Origin: DASYZQ01 sp035946175
Lineage (GTDB): Bacteria > Patescibacteriota > Saccharimonadia > Saccharimonadales > UBA4665
Direction: 5' to 3'
NCBI GenBank assembly: GCA_035946175.1
Contig: DASYZQ010000014.1
Span: 62,001-126,000, forward strand
DNA length: 64,000 nt
Positions 16,486-25,430 of this stretch are shown in pieces (the stretch's first letter is position 1; every line of letters begins with the position of its first letter). The translations under genes and the position numbers were made by a program. Below the pieces are notes generated by a model, which had not been told where the DNA came from, did not search any database, and saw only the letters and a list, made by a program, of their open reading frames with translations.

Positions 16486-17327
16486 GCCCTGTGACGCTTA
16501 CCGATATGCATAGTGAGCAAGTTCGAGCGTTCCAAACGAGCGTTTGGCAGTATTTCCGAACGCGTGGCCGGCATGATCTGCCCTGGCGGCGGACAGAGGG
16601 CGGGGTAGACCCCTATCGTATCCTGGTCTCTGAGATTATGCTGCAACAGACCCAGGTAAATCGAGTCATACCCAAATATATCAACTTCCTGGAAGCTTTT
16701 CCGGATTGGCGGATACTGTCGGGAGCAGAGCTCGGCGATGTATTGCGCGTTTGGAGTGGCCTGGGGTATAACCGACGAGCTAAATATCTGTGGCAGGCTG
16801 CACATCTGATTGTTAACGATTACGATGGACAACTGCCGCGCCACCAGGCGCTGCTGCAACGGTTACCCGGGGTTGGAACTAATACTGCCGGGGCGATTGC
16901 GGCCTATGCATGGAATGAGCCAACAGTGTTCGTTGAAACTAACATACGGACGGTATTTATTCATCATTGGTTTTCGAATCAAACTCCAGTCGACGATCGA
17001 CAGATCAGGCACCTGGTGCGGCAGACATTACCGAATGCGGCTCAAACACGGCAGTGGTACTGGGCATTGATGGATTACGGTAGTTGTCTCAAGGACACGG
17101 TCGGCAATCTATCCCGATTGAGCGCCCATTACACCAGGCAAGGCCGTTTTACAGGCTCATCACGGCAAATCCGGGGACAGGTACTGCGTCTGCTTATGCA
17201 AACCCCAGAAACCGAGGTGACGTTGCAGCGCCACATCGCAGATGATCGCCTCCCAATGGTGATTGAAGCACTATTACGAGAAGGGATGATTCATCGGATT
17301 GGGCAACGACTCTGTCTTGGAGCGTGA
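16482..17327 (+). CDS. MutY-like HhH-GPD DNA glycosylase lacking the Fe-S cluster
   Basis: This 281-residue protein has the MutY N-terminal catalytic domain. EIMLQQTQV carries catalytic Glu51, and the helix-hairpin-helix is LPGVGTNTAGAIAAYA. Two departures stand out: the usual catalytic Asp (DGNVKRV in MutY) is Glu152 in VETNIRTVF, and the four cluster cysteines are gone, with only Cys202 in MDYGSCLKDTVGN. The C-terminal 8-oxoG-recognition domain is also missing. Enzymes without the cluster are known in some bacteria. It probably removes adenine opposite 8-oxoguanine or another mispair, but substrate must be tested. Confidence 0.82.
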   Translation: MSPVTLTDMHSEQVRAFQTSVWQYFRTRGRHDLPWRRTEGGVDPYRILVSEIMLQQTQVNRVIPKYINFLEAFPDWRILSGAELGDVLRVWSGLGYNRRAKYLWQAAHLIVNDYDGQLPRHQALLQRLPGVGTNTAGAIAAYAWNEPTVFVETNIRTVFIHHWFSNQTPVDDRQIRHLVRQTLPNAAQTRQWYWALMDYGSCLKDTVGNLSRLSAHYTRQGRFTGSSRQIRGQVLRLLMQTPETEVTLQRHIADDRLPMVIEALLREGMIHRIGQRLCLGA

Positions 17328-17397
17328 TACAATGTGCCTTAAATGACTGCAGACGTACAGCATGCTTGTCTGGACGATGCAGTAGGTAGAGAAGGTT

Positions 17398-17991
17398 ATG
17401 GCGAAGGTATTGTACTCACTCGAAGAAATTTCTCTGGTGGAGCTCCTGTTAAGTGGGGCTATTGGCGTTGTGCCAACTGATACCGTCTATGGTCTGGTAG
17501 CCCGGGCCAGTGATCCCAAGGCTGTGGCCCAGTTATACCACGCCAAACATCGTGTTCATAAACCCGGGACGATTATCGCCGCCGATATCACACAACTCCT
17601 TACACTTGGCATAGAATATCGTTATCTTGTAGCTGCCGAGCAATTCTGGCCAGGTCCTGTCAGCGTAGAGACGCCCCATGCCATTGGCTATCTCCATCAA
17701 GGGACGGGGAGACAGGCACTTCGAATACCTGATGATGAGAATGTGCGAGGGCTGCTCGCCAAGACTGGAGCTTTACAGACCACCAGCGCGAATGCTCCGG
17801 GCTATCCGCCGGCGACAACCTTGGCTGAAGCGCAGGCCTACTTTGGCGACGTCGTCGACTTTTATGTTGACGGCGGGGACCTATCAGGGCGCAAGCCATC
17901 GACAATCGTCAGATGTGACGAACATGGGCTGCTTGAAATCATACGCCGTGGTGCAGTCGATATCTCCGATATCAAAAAGCGTTCAGCTTGA
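17398..17991 (+). CDS. tsaC: L-threonylcarbamoyladenylate synthase (Sua5/YrdC)
   Basis: This 197-residue YrdC-fold protein has the signature GAIGVVPTDTVYGLVARASDPKA, then HAKHRVHKPG, EQFWPGP and the TSANAPG motif near residue 125. It makes threonylcarbamoyl-AMP from threonine, bicarbonate and ATP for t6A37 modification of ANN-decoding tRNAs. The length fits the short TsaC form without the Sua5 C-terminal domain. The KRTRKPxxKP-like loop is altered to HRVHKPGTI. No tsaD/B/E genes are within the window. The gene is 70 bp behind the MutY-like gene on the same strand. Confidence 0.9.
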   Translation: MAKVLYSLEEISLVELLLSGAIGVVPTDTVYGLVARASDPKAVAQLYHAKHRVHKPGTIIAADITQLLTLGIEYRYLVAAEQFWPGPVSVETPHAIGYLHQGTGRQALRIPDDENVRGLLAKTGALQTTSANAPGYPPATTLAEAQAYFGDVVDFYVDGGDLSGRKPSTIVRCDEHGLLEIIRRGAVDISDIKKRSA

Positions 17992-18069
17992 GCGATTTCT
18001 AGTGTAGGCTGAGCTGCTGTATCTGTTGTAAGATATATGTAAATACGCTTAAGGCCAGTAAGATATACG

Positions 18070-19668
18070 ATGAGTGAAGTATCCCCGTGGTTAGACAACG
18101 CCGAGCATGCACAAGGCAATGACAAAGATGACGCTTTTGATGAACGGCGTAAGAAGATACCTAAGTCCAAGCGCCCATTCTTTGAGTTGATACAAAGCAG
18201 CATGAAGTCAGAAGGCAGACAGAAAGAGGAAGAAAAAAAGACAGAAACTCCTAAACTATCCCAGTATGAACCGTACAACCCGCTGCTGTATGGTGATGCT
18301 CGCGGTATACGGCCAGGCATGGTTCTGGGGCCTGCTGAAGTAGTTTCGCCGAGCATTCACGAAGTCGCTGTCGAGGATGACCAAGATGAGGAACGGGATG
18401 CTGGAGGCAAGGCGCCAGCGGCCAAAAAGGCCAAGCCTCCTGTGGTTCCACTGCCATATTTACAGCAATCGAATCGGGAGACAGGTGTAGCATGGTTGCC
18501 GCCCATTTTGCCAGATACGTATACGAAAGGTTCGGACGCTGCCCCAGCTTCTGCTGATAGCGTTCGATCAGCAGGTGAGGCAGCTGTCCGCCCAGCACAT
18601 GAGTCGCCAGCTATGGAGACGCCGTCAACGGACCGGTTTCTAGAAATGTTACGTGAAGCTGGCGTTAATCCCGAGGATATAGGTGCAGCGGCTTCTCATC
18701 CGGAACCAACTGAGCAGGTACGACGACCCGATGCGCCCGCTGCCGAGCGATTTATCCCAACCCCACCTCGGAACGAGACTCCCCCGCCTCCCCCCTCGCC
18801 ACCACAAAATCCAGCCTTTGGTGCTGCCGGTCCGGGGCAGCCCTCATGGCAACCGAATCACGCTGTACCCATCCCACCAGTCGAGCGGCTGACAACTGTC
18901 GTACCCGAGGCAAGAGGCGGCAATCAGGCATCACATACGCTATGGGCTCTTGCTGCCGGGCTTTTGCTGGGCAGCCGGTTCGGTAAACGCCGTTTACGGA
19001 AGGATCTGAAAGCAAGAGACGAGAGAATCAAGAATCTAGAAGCGGACAAGTTTAAAGCTGATATGTTAGAGCGGCAGCGGGCCGCTGAGGAATACAATCA
19101 GCAACACTGGCAGCATCATCTGGGACAGCGAATCCAGCCGACGGGCTATCCTGAACGACAGCCAGTCCCAGCCTATGCTGGCACTCAACGGACTAGCCCT
19201 GAGAAACCAATTACGCCATCACCGGAGATGCCAGAAGTGGCGGTAGCAGCCGAATCACTCATTGGAGTGAAGCAGAATCGACATATTGAGCGGGACGCCT
19301 GGCATAGTATAGTGGTGGACCAACACAGCCATGAAGATATGACGGCACGAGCTCGTTATGGCAAGGAGTTCCAGCAAGAGCAGCGAGAGATTCACCACCC
19401 CGCTGCCAGCTCGCCAGCCTCGGGTGGCGGCTCTGTCATACCGACTGCTCCAACGCAAACGCCGCAGCCCCCTATGCAAATCCCTGTTGATCTGCCGGAT
19501 GGCATCACTCAACCTGAGCTCATGAGCGGTCCGCCGACCCGGCGTGATCCGCAGCATCTACTCAAAGCAACCACCAAGCATACGACGTTATTGCTTATGA
19601 ATCCCTGGCTTTGGTTGATTATCGGTATACTGCTGTTGGTCTTCTTTGGGGCATCACTGATCGGCTGA
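18070..19668 (+). CDS. Unknown proline-rich protein with C-terminal membrane anchor
   Basis: This 532-residue protein is mostly low-complexity: a charged N-terminus (about 1-60), a long Pro/Ala/Glu-rich region with a PPPPPSPPQ run near 240, and a hydrophobic patch ASHTLWALAAGLLLGSRFGKRRLR near 287. A coiled-coil-like charged stretch (about 310-345) follows, and the C-terminal helix MNPWLWLIIGILLLVFFGASLI anchors it. I do not recognise a family. The layout, disordered region with a tail anchor, suggests a scaffold or cell-surface adaptor. Its last 15 bp overlap the convergent murC gene. Confidence 0.6.
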   Translation: MSEVSPWLDNAEHAQGNDKDDAFDERRKKIPKSKRPFFELIQSSMKSEGRQKEEEKKTETPKLSQYEPYNPLLYGDARGIRPGMVLGPAEVVSPSIHEVAVEDDQDEERDAGGKAPAAKKAKPPVVPLPYLQQSNRETGVAWLPPILPDTYTKGSDAAPASADSVRSAGEAAVRPAHESPAMETPSTDRFLEMLREAGVNPEDIGAAASHPEPTEQVRRPDAPAAERFIPTPPRNETPPPPPSPPQNPAFGAAGPGQPSWQPNHAVPIPPVERLTTVVPEARGGNQASHTLWALAAGLLLGSRFGKRRLRKDLKARDERIKNLEADKFKADMLERQRAAEEYNQQHWQHHLGQRIQPTGYPERQPVPAYAGTQRTSPEKPITPSPEMPEVAVAAESLIGVKQNRHIERDAWHSIVVDQHSHEDMTARARYGKEFQQEQREIHHPAASSPASGGGSVIPTAPTQTPQPPMQIPVDLPDGITQPELMSGPPTRRDPQHLLKATTKHTTLLLMNPWLWLIIGILLLVFFGASLIG

Positions 19669-20970
19669 ATCTGATCGTTCCATACCGAACTGCTGGCGAA
19701 GCCACTCGTCCAGACTTCCGCCGCCGCCGGCAGTAAGGCACAGGACAAGATCATTTGCCGCCAGATGCTTGGCAATAGTTTGTCGCAGATGAGTGTCCAG
19801 GCCGGCTGTCTCGCTATGAGCTTGGGCGGCAGGGCTGAGCAATGTCAGCAGATGCTTTGGGCTCAGCAGGGAGAGGTCCGGATCCTCGCGAGCCAGATAA
19901 CTCGGCACGATATAGAGTTGTTTGATCGCATCAAAGAGATGCGCCAGTTCAGACTTGATAAAATGCTGCCGGCTGTTGTGAAGCCCCTCATAAACGACAA
20001 CAACGTTATCACCGGCGACTTCATGTGCCAGCTGGAGAGCACCACGGATCTTTGGTGGCGTGTGAGCGTAGTCACTGTACAGATGCGGCACGATCTGCTC
20101 AAACCGACGTGACACACCCGGAAAATCGTTGAGCAACGCCAGTAGCTCACGGGCTGGTTTACTGGCAATTGTCTGCAAGCCACAGGCGACCAGCCAGGCG
20201 TTACGGCGGTTAACAGCGCCGAGAAGGCGGCTCGTAGCGATAGCCGGCTCGTGGTCATCGAGTACGGTGAGATGTGTTTTTTTAGGTAATTGTAGCTGAG
20301 TTATATCGCTTTGCCATGCAATAACATGCTGACTGTGCTCTATGAAGGTTCGAAATGCCTCGTTATAACTGTCCCTGGTCGGGTAGATGTCCGGATGATC
20401 CCAATCAAGCCCGGATATGAGGGAGTAGCTCGGGTGGAAATAGAGGAAGTTTCGGTCATACTCATCGGCCTCGTAGATGAAATAATGGCTGGTCGGATCA
20501 AAGTGGCCCATATCCCCAAACGGCAGCTTGGCTCCGACCGAATAGCTGGTCGGGATGCCCAATCTGTTGAGCAGCCAGACGGCCTGGGCGGTCGTGGTTG
20601 TTTTACCGTGTGTACCAGCAACAGCAATGAGCGACAGACGTTTTTCCTCAATTATGTGGTTCAAAAGCTCGTCACGCTTACTGAACCGGATACCATGCTC
20701 CCGGGCGAAGCGTAGTTCATCGGGATCGGCGTGTTCCATTGGAAGCGCTGAGGTATATACCAACCAGTCGATGGGGTGGCGTTCGTGACAGACGCTAATT
20801 GTGGTGTAGTCCTGGGTGGTGGTAATGTCGGTAATACCCTGCTTGCGGAGGTAGTCAATGTAGAGGGAGGATTGCTTGTCTGATCCTGACACATCATAGC
20901 CGGCTTGATGGGCGATCTGGGCCAAAGGGCCGAGGCCCATGCCCCCGATGCCGGAAAAGAAGATGTGCAT
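19654..20970 (-). CDS. murC: UDP-N-acetylmuramate--L-alanine ligase (Mur ligase)
   Basis: This 438-residue Mur ligase begins with the MurC Rossmann motif FFSGIGGMGLGPLAQIAHQAGYDVSGSD. It has the ATP-binding AGTHGKTTT (about 117-125), YEADEYDRNF with the conserved Glu and Asp, and the C-terminal DYAHTPPKIRGAL. It would add L-alanine to UDP-MurNAc in peptidoglycan synthesis. The related recycling ligase Mpl shares these motifs, so Mpl is the alternative. The overlap with the convergent upstream gene is 15 bp. Together with murJ this shows a peptidoglycan pathway. Confidence 0.85.
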   Translation of the reverse strand: MHIFFSGIGGMGLGPLAQIAHQAGYDVSGSDKQSSLYIDYLRKQGITDITTTQDYTTISVCHERHPIDWLVYTSALPMEHADPDELRFAREHGIRFSKRDELLNHIIEEKRLSLIAVAGTHGKTTTTAQAVWLLNRLGIPTSYSVGAKLPFGDMGHFDPTSHYFIYEADEYDRNFLYFHPSYSLISGLDWDHPDIYPTRDSYNEAFRTFIEHSQHVIAWQSDITQLQLPKKTHLTVLDDHEPAIATSRLLGAVNRRNAWLVACGLQTIASKPARELLALLNDFPGVSRRFEQIVPHLYSDYAHTPPKIRGALQLAHEVAGDNVVVVYEGLHNSRQHFIKSELAHLFDAIKQLYIVPSYLAREDPDLSLLSPKHLLTLLSPAAQAHSETAGLDTHLRQTIAKHLAANDLVLCLTAGGGGSLDEWLRQQFGMERSDSADQ

Positions 20971-21045
20971 AGTATCAGTCTAGCATGTGTTTTGGTCTAT
21001 ACTGGGTAAGTATAAGTAGTCAGGGGCTTAGAAGGGTGGCCACCG

Positions 21046-21648
21046 ATGGACAAACGCTTCCTACATCATATTTGGACACGTATTCGGGCAATCAAAACGA
21101 TATATCTAGCAAGTGCCTTTGTGCTCAGTGCAGTCATTTGCCTGTCGGCGTTGCGTAGCAATAATCTCACCATGTCGCGATTGCGCAGCGAAGTCTACAC
21201 TGCCGACAAAAACGGAGGTAATGTCGAAGCTGCACTGCAAACCTTGCGAACATATGTCGGCGCGCATATGAACACAGCCTTAACCAGTGGCAGTAATTCG
21301 GTCTATCCGCCGATCCAGCTGAGATATACTTACCAGCGACTGCTGCAGACGGCCCAGGCCCAAAGCGAAGCACAAAATGGTCATGTCTATACGCAGGCAG
21401 AATACTACTGCCAGCAGCTTAACCCCGTCAGTTTTTCCGGACGAACCCGGGTTCCCTGCGTCGAGAACTATGTGGCCACTCATGGCGTACACCTGCCGAG
21501 CATACCTGCCGCCCTTTATGAGTTCGATTTCGTATCTCCCAAGTGGTCACCTGACCTGGCGGGCTGGAGTTTGCTGGTCACTGCCCTACTCCTGTTAGCC
21601 ACAGTGCTCCGCTACGGCCTCGGCTACTGGGCACGGCATTGGCTCTAA
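21046..21648 (+). CDS. Unknown membrane protein with two helices and an extracellular domain
   Basis: This 200-residue protein starts at ATG 21046. A short basic N-terminus leads to helix 1 (about 19-39, TIYLASAFVLSAVICLSAL). A loop of about 125 residues follows with two cysteines near 125 and 138 (YYCQQLNP and VPCVENY) that could be bridged, then helix 2 (about 174-192). The loop includes a stretch NGGNVEAALQTLRTYVGAHMNT resembling surface proteins of this lineage. I do not recognise a function. It is divergent from murC. Confidence 0.6.
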   Translation: MDKRFLHHIWTRIRAIKTIYLASAFVLSAVICLSALRSNNLTMSRLRSEVYTADKNGGNVEAALQTLRTYVGAHMNTALTSGSNSVYPPIQLRYTYQRLLQTAQAQSEAQNGHVYTQAEYYCQQLNPVSFSGRTRVPCVENYVATHGVHLPSIPAALYEFDFVSPKWSPDLAGWSLLVTALLLLATVLRYGLGYWARHWL

Positions 21649-21742
21649 GAAGGCTTGGAGTGTCCGCTCAGCTAGCCTTTAGTAATCACCGAATGTTATA
21701 GAGCCTGGCGGTCCGCTCCGGTGGAAAGACTGCAAAAAACAG

Positions 21743-21785
21743 TTGACAAATAAAAAACGCTCAGGGTATGGTAATGGTACCATTA
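21743..21785 (+). promoter_or_regulatory. Strong promoter overlapping a perfect palindrome
   Basis: TTGACA (21743-21748) and TATGGT (21767-21772) with an 18-bp spacer make a good promoter. It runs into the perfect 14-bp palindrome TAATGGTACCATTA (21772-21785), which would lie at or just downstream of the transcription start. This placement is what a repressor operator needs. The downstream gene follows at 21812 with AGGGGGAG as its ribosome site. Confidence 0.6.
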
Positions 21786-21811
21786 ACTAAGATAGGGGGA
21801 GAAATCTCACA

Positions 21812-22009
21812 ATGGCATACAAGCACACTAACAGCAAGGGTGTAACATACTTCTTGAACTCCAAACAGGTCACGCTTCGCGGGGGTAAGGTGCAGACCAT
21901 CTATTACTTCAGCAAAGATGAGCGACCCGAGGCAGTAGATGCACTACCGACTGGTTTCGTGGTGAGCGAGAACGTGCGCAACGGTTTTCTGACTGTCAAA
22001 CGCGCTTAG
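21812..22009 (+). CDS. Small conserved-looking 65-residue protein
   Basis: This gene has every sign of strong expression: a consensus promoter with a palindrome, AGGGGGAG upstream, and a terminator right after the stop. The 65-residue product starts MAYKHTNSKGVTYFLNSKQV, is basic in its first half, and has no membrane helix. The fold may be a small beta-rich domain. I think similar short proteins occur in other Patescibacteria, but I cannot name a function. The tidy single-gene transcription unit makes it a likely abundant protein. Confidence 0.75.
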   Translation: MAYKHTNSKGVTYFLNSKQVTLRGGKVQTIYYFSKDERPEAVDALPTGFVVSENVRNGFLTVKRA

Positions 22010-22030
22010 AGTATCTCTATAGAAACGGTG

Positions 22031-22066
22031 AACGCCCCCTGATTTCAAGCAGAGGGCGTTTCTGTT
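22031..22066 (+). terminator. Rho-independent terminator
   Basis: AACGCCC...GGGCGTT arms with a one-base mismatch near the loop (22031-22060) are followed by TCTGTT. It ends the small 65-residue gene 22 bp upstream. The T-tract is weak. Confidence 0.7.
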
Positions 22067-22105
22067 ATGGAGTAGCTTATATATTTTGCTATAGTAGGAC
22101 GAGTT

Positions 22106-22861
22106 ATGAGCGCCATTTTAAAAGTTTCTAAGCTAGAAAAGACCTATGACAATCATAAGGTTGTCAACGGTATAAGCTTTGAGGTTGAAAAAGGAGAGAT
22201 CTTCGGCATTCTTGGACCCAATGGCGCTGGCAAGACCACGACACTGGAGATGATCGAGGGGCTCAGAACCATTGACGCCGGCAAGGTGACAATTAACGGG
22301 GTTGATGTTGCAACTCATCCCTTTGAGGTCCGCGCGATTATCGGGGTGCAGCCGCAGACACCAGCCTTCCAGGACAAAACCCGACTGCATGAACTGATTG
22401 AGCTGTTCGCGGCGGCTTACGGTGAACGGGTTGACGCTACGGAACTCCTCCGTGACGTTAATCTCTTAGATAAAGCAAACGACCTCGTGGAAAATCTTTC
22501 TGGGGGACAGCGGCAGCGATTCAGTATCGCCACCGCGTTGGTGCATAAGCCCAAAGTATTTTTCATGGACGAGCCGACGACCGGCCTGGACCCGCAGGCG
22601 CGCCACAATCTCTGGGAGCTGGTGCGCACGATCCAAAGCAGGGGCATGAGTGTTGTGCTGACAACGCACTACATGGAAGAAGCTGAACAGCTATGCGAGC
22701 GGGTAGCCATCATGGACAACGGCAATATCGTAGCACTCGACACGCCTCGCAAGCTCATCAAGCAACTGCTGGCGAAAGGTTTTCAAAAGCAGCAGCAGAT
22801 CGAAAAAGCCAATCTAGAGGATGTATTTATGGATCTGACCGGGAAAGGACTGCGGAGCTAG
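22106..22861 (+). CDS. ABC transporter ATP-binding protein (ABC-2 exporter)
   Basis: This 251-residue ATPase has Walker A GPNGAGKTT (about 37-45), the Q-loop QPQTPAF, signature LSGGQRQR, Walker B VFFMDEPTTGLDP and the switch histidine TTHYMEEAEQL. The type is the DrrA/CcmA-like ATPase of ABC-2 exporters, for drugs, lipids or polysaccharides. It is followed two bases after its stop by the matching permease, so both are one operon. The C-terminal tail is short, and the substrate cannot be inferred. Confidence 0.93.
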   Translation: MSAILKVSKLEKTYDNHKVVNGISFEVEKGEIFGILGPNGAGKTTTLEMIEGLRTIDAGKVTINGVDVATHPFEVRAIIGVQPQTPAFQDKTRLHELIELFAAAYGERVDATELLRDVNLLDKANDLVENLSGGQRQRFSIATALVHKPKVFFMDEPTTGLDPQARHNLWELVRTIQSRGMSVVLTTHYMEEAEQLCERVAIMDNGNIVALDTPRKLIKQLLAKGFQKQQQIEKANLEDVFMDLTGKGLRS

Positions 22862-22863
22862 TA

Positions 22864-24093
22864 ATGAGTGTTTTATGGATTGCCCTTGTCGTTATAATAC
22901 TCTTAGTGGCCCGGCTGCTACGGCTCCAACTGCGCGGACATGGGGTACACGCCAATGGTCCAAAAAAACCGCTCCGAGGCTGGCGCCGAAAACTCTACCC
23001 GGTCATTATTTTTGCCAAGATCAGTACTAAACGCTACTTCCGTGATAAAACGGCGATTTTCTTTACCATTGCTTTTCCTTTAATTTTCCTGTTTGTATTT
23101 GGCGGCATCTTTGGCAAAAACCCAGGTGTTTCCTTCAAAATTGCTGTGATTGACCAGTCACAAACGCCGTTTGCCACTCAGTTTGCAGTGGGGCTCAGAC
23201 ACAACAAGCTCTTCAAGGTGGACAGCAGTGTCAGTACGTTTGCTCAGGCCGACAACAATATGGAGCACGGCAGTATTGACGCTGCTGTGGTCCTGCCCCC
23301 CGGTTTCGGCGCTGCTCAGTCCAATACTACCTACCCATCTGGCCAGGCCATTGTTCGCTACTCCCAGAACAATGCCCAGGCTGCTAAAACGCTGGCGTCA
23401 GTGCTGGCGGATCAATTCCAGGCTATCGATGTACAGCTGCTGCATATTCCGCGGCCACCCCTCAGCGTCACGACGCAGCAAACCGGGAAGGCCGGATTGA
23501 CCCAATTCGACTATACCTTCTCCGGCTTAGTCGGCTTCGCCATTTTAGGGCTCGGTATCTTCGGACCGGTCAACGTCTTTCCTGAGCTCAAAAAACAGGG
23601 TGTGCTGCGCCGTTTCCATACCACGCCGCTCCGGGTATGGCAGTATTTTTTGGCAAATATGCTCTCCCAGGCGGTCATTGGGCTCATCTCGGTCGCGGTC
23701 ATGCTCGTAGTGGCATTGAGCGTTTTCCATCTTAAGATGGTCGGTAACTACTTTGAGCTATCTCTCTTTGTCATCCTGAGCATAGTCTTGATTCTAGGTA
23801 TTGGGCTGGCTGTCGGTGGCTGGGCCCGTAATGAGCGCCAGGCAGCTCCCTTAGGAAACATCGTCACGTTCCCGATGATGTTCTTAAGTGGTACGTTTTT
23901 TCCGCGCTACCTGATGCCCCAGTGGCTACAGCATATCACCAACTACTTGCCACTGACACCGGTTATTGACGGTATTCGGTTTATCGCCACCGAGGGTAAG
24001 GATTTGACTACGCTCGGGCCGCAGGTGGGTATTATGGCAGTCTGGCTGATTGTGATCTATGCCATTGCGTTTCGGGTTTTTCGTTGGGAGTGA
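22864..24093 (+). CDS. ABC-2 type transporter permease
   Basis: ATG 22864 lies two bases after the ATPase stop, giving 409 residues; a longer upstream reading frame through the ATPase gene is a shadow. One N-terminal helix (about 4-18) precedes the six-helix ABC-2 architecture. Helix 1 of the core is at KTAIFFTIAFPLIFLFVFGGIFG, a large extracellular loop follows (about 75-220), and four or more helices lie in the C-terminal half, with GTFFPRYLMPQWLQHITNYLPLTPVIDGIR. It forms the membrane pore for the ATPase above. Confidence 0.92.
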   Translation: MSVLWIALVVIILLVARLLRLQLRGHGVHANGPKKPLRGWRRKLYPVIIFAKISTKRYFRDKTAIFFTIAFPLIFLFVFGGIFGKNPGVSFKIAVIDQSQTPFATQFAVGLRHNKLFKVDSSVSTFAQADNNMEHGSIDAAVVLPPGFGAAQSNTTYPSGQAIVRYSQNNAQAAKTLASVLADQFQAIDVQLLHIPRPPLSVTTQQTGKAGLTQFDYTFSGLVGFAILGLGIFGPVNVFPELKKQGVLRRFHTTPLRVWQYFLANMLSQAVIGLISVAVMLVVALSVFHLKMVGNYFELSLFVILSIVLILGIGLAVGGWARNERQAAPLGNIVTFPMMFLSGTFFPRYLMPQWLQHITNYLPLTPVIDGIRFIATEGKDLTTLGPQVGIMAVWLIVIYAIAFRVFRWE

Positions 24094-24124
24094 AAGGCTA
24101 GGCCTGCGGAGGCATATCTAGGCT

Positions 24125-25417
24125 ATGGCGCAAGAGCTGATTGTTGATCTGCATATTCACTCTCACTATTCCCGGGCAACGAGCCCGCAGTGTACTTTTG
24201 AGGAGTTGTATCGCTGGGGCAAGATAAAGGGTATCAATATTATCGGCACCGGTGACTGTACTCACCCGGAATGGTTTGCTGAAATGAGGGAAAAACTGGA
24301 ACCAGCCGAGGGAGATTTGCTTCGGTTGCGGCATGAGCTAGCCGAGCCGATCGACCGGCAGCTACCGCCGACGGTGCGCAATCAGCTCATCCGGTTTGTA
24401 CCGAGCGTGGAGATCGCGACAATCTACCGGAAAGGCGAGCGGGTACGTAAGCTGCATCAATTGGTTGTGCTGCCTGATCTTACGGCGGTGAGTCGGCTCA
24501 ATAGTAGACTTGAGAGGGTCGGTAATCTCAAAGCTGATGGCCGGCCGATTCTGGGCCTTGACTCCAAAATGTTACTGCAGATGGTCTTAGATACCGACGC
24601 CCGATCCCTTTATATCCCGGCCCACATCTGGACACCCTGGTTCGGATTATTCGGTAGCAAATCAGGCTTCGATACTCTCACTGAGGCCTTTGAAGAACTC
24701 ACGCCTGAGGTACGGGCTATTGAAACAGGGCTGTCGTCTGACCCGCCGATGAACTGGCGGCTGAGTCAGCTAAAAGATGTAGCGATTACAAGTCACTCTG
24801 ACGCCCATTCACCACAGCGCCTCGGCAGGGAAGCAACCGTGCTGCGGGCAGAACCGAGCTATGACGAACTCATCGGTGGTATTAAAGATAACGACGCCCG
24901 ACTTATGGGCACCATTGAATTTTTTCCTGAAGAGGGCAAGTATCACTCCGATGGTCATCGGATTTGCAAGGTACGTTCTTCACCTGACCAAACTAAGCAG
25001 CACAACGGCTCCTGCCCGATCTGCAGCAAACCCCTGGTAGTTGGCGTCGGCAATCGGGTCGAACAGCTGGCTGATATTCCTGCACAGTCGACAATGCCAG
25101 CCAAACAAGTGGAGTATATTGTGCCACTTTTCGAAGTTATCGCCGAATTGAAAGGACTCCGTTCAATCGGCAGCCGGACGGTAGTCGACGAGTATCATGG
25201 AGTGATAGGAGCTTTGGGCAACGAATTTGCTATCCTGCGGGCCTTGCCAATCGATCATATCAGAGAACGTCATGCACTTCTGGCACTGGCCGTTGAGCGT
25301 ATCAGGGGCGGACAAGTGTATCGGGAACCTGGTTTTGATGGAGTATATGGTACTATCCGGGTCTTTAAAGACGCAGCCGAGCGGGCTGACACGTTGCAGC
25401 AGACGAGTCTGCTTTGA
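24125..25417 (+). CDS. EndoQ-like PHP-domain endonuclease
   Basis: This 430-residue protein begins with a PHP metal-binding motif (VDLHIHSHYS, Asp8/His10/His12), then GTGDCTHPEWF and TSHSDAHSPQRLGRE. A Cys-rich segment SCPICSKPLVVGVGNRVEQLAD (about 295-318) resembles the zinc finger of EndoQ-type proteins, and a C-terminal domain follows. EndoQ enzymes cut DNA 5' of deaminated bases such as deoxyinosine and deoxyuridine. The next gene, 13 bp later, is a UvrD-type helicase, a pairing found for EndoQ-like genes in several bacteria. Whether this member has the nuclease activity is unknown. Confidence 0.8.
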   Translation: MAQELIVDLHIHSHYSRATSPQCTFEELYRWGKIKGINIIGTGDCTHPEWFAEMREKLEPAEGDLLRLRHELAEPIDRQLPPTVRNQLIRFVPSVEIATIYRKGERVRKLHQLVVLPDLTAVSRLNSRLERVGNLKADGRPILGLDSKMLLQMVLDTDARSLYIPAHIWTPWFGLFGSKSGFDTLTEAFEELTPEVRAIETGLSSDPPMNWRLSQLKDVAITSHSDAHSPQRLGREATVLRAEPSYDELIGGIKDNDARLMGTIEFFPEEGKYHSDGHRICKVRSSPDQTKQHNGSCPICSKPLVVGVGNRVEQLADIPAQSTMPAKQVEYIVPLFEVIAELKGLRSIGSRTVVDEYHGVIGALGNEFAILRALPIDHIRERHALLALAVERIRGGQVYREPGFDGVYGTIRVFKDAAERADTLQQTSLL

Positions 25418-25430
25418 AAAGGTGCCACGC

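Noticed and set aside
22693..22863. Upstream extension of the ABC permease frame
   Set aside because: It is entirely inside the ATPase gene in another frame; the proper ATG is two bases after the ATPase stop.
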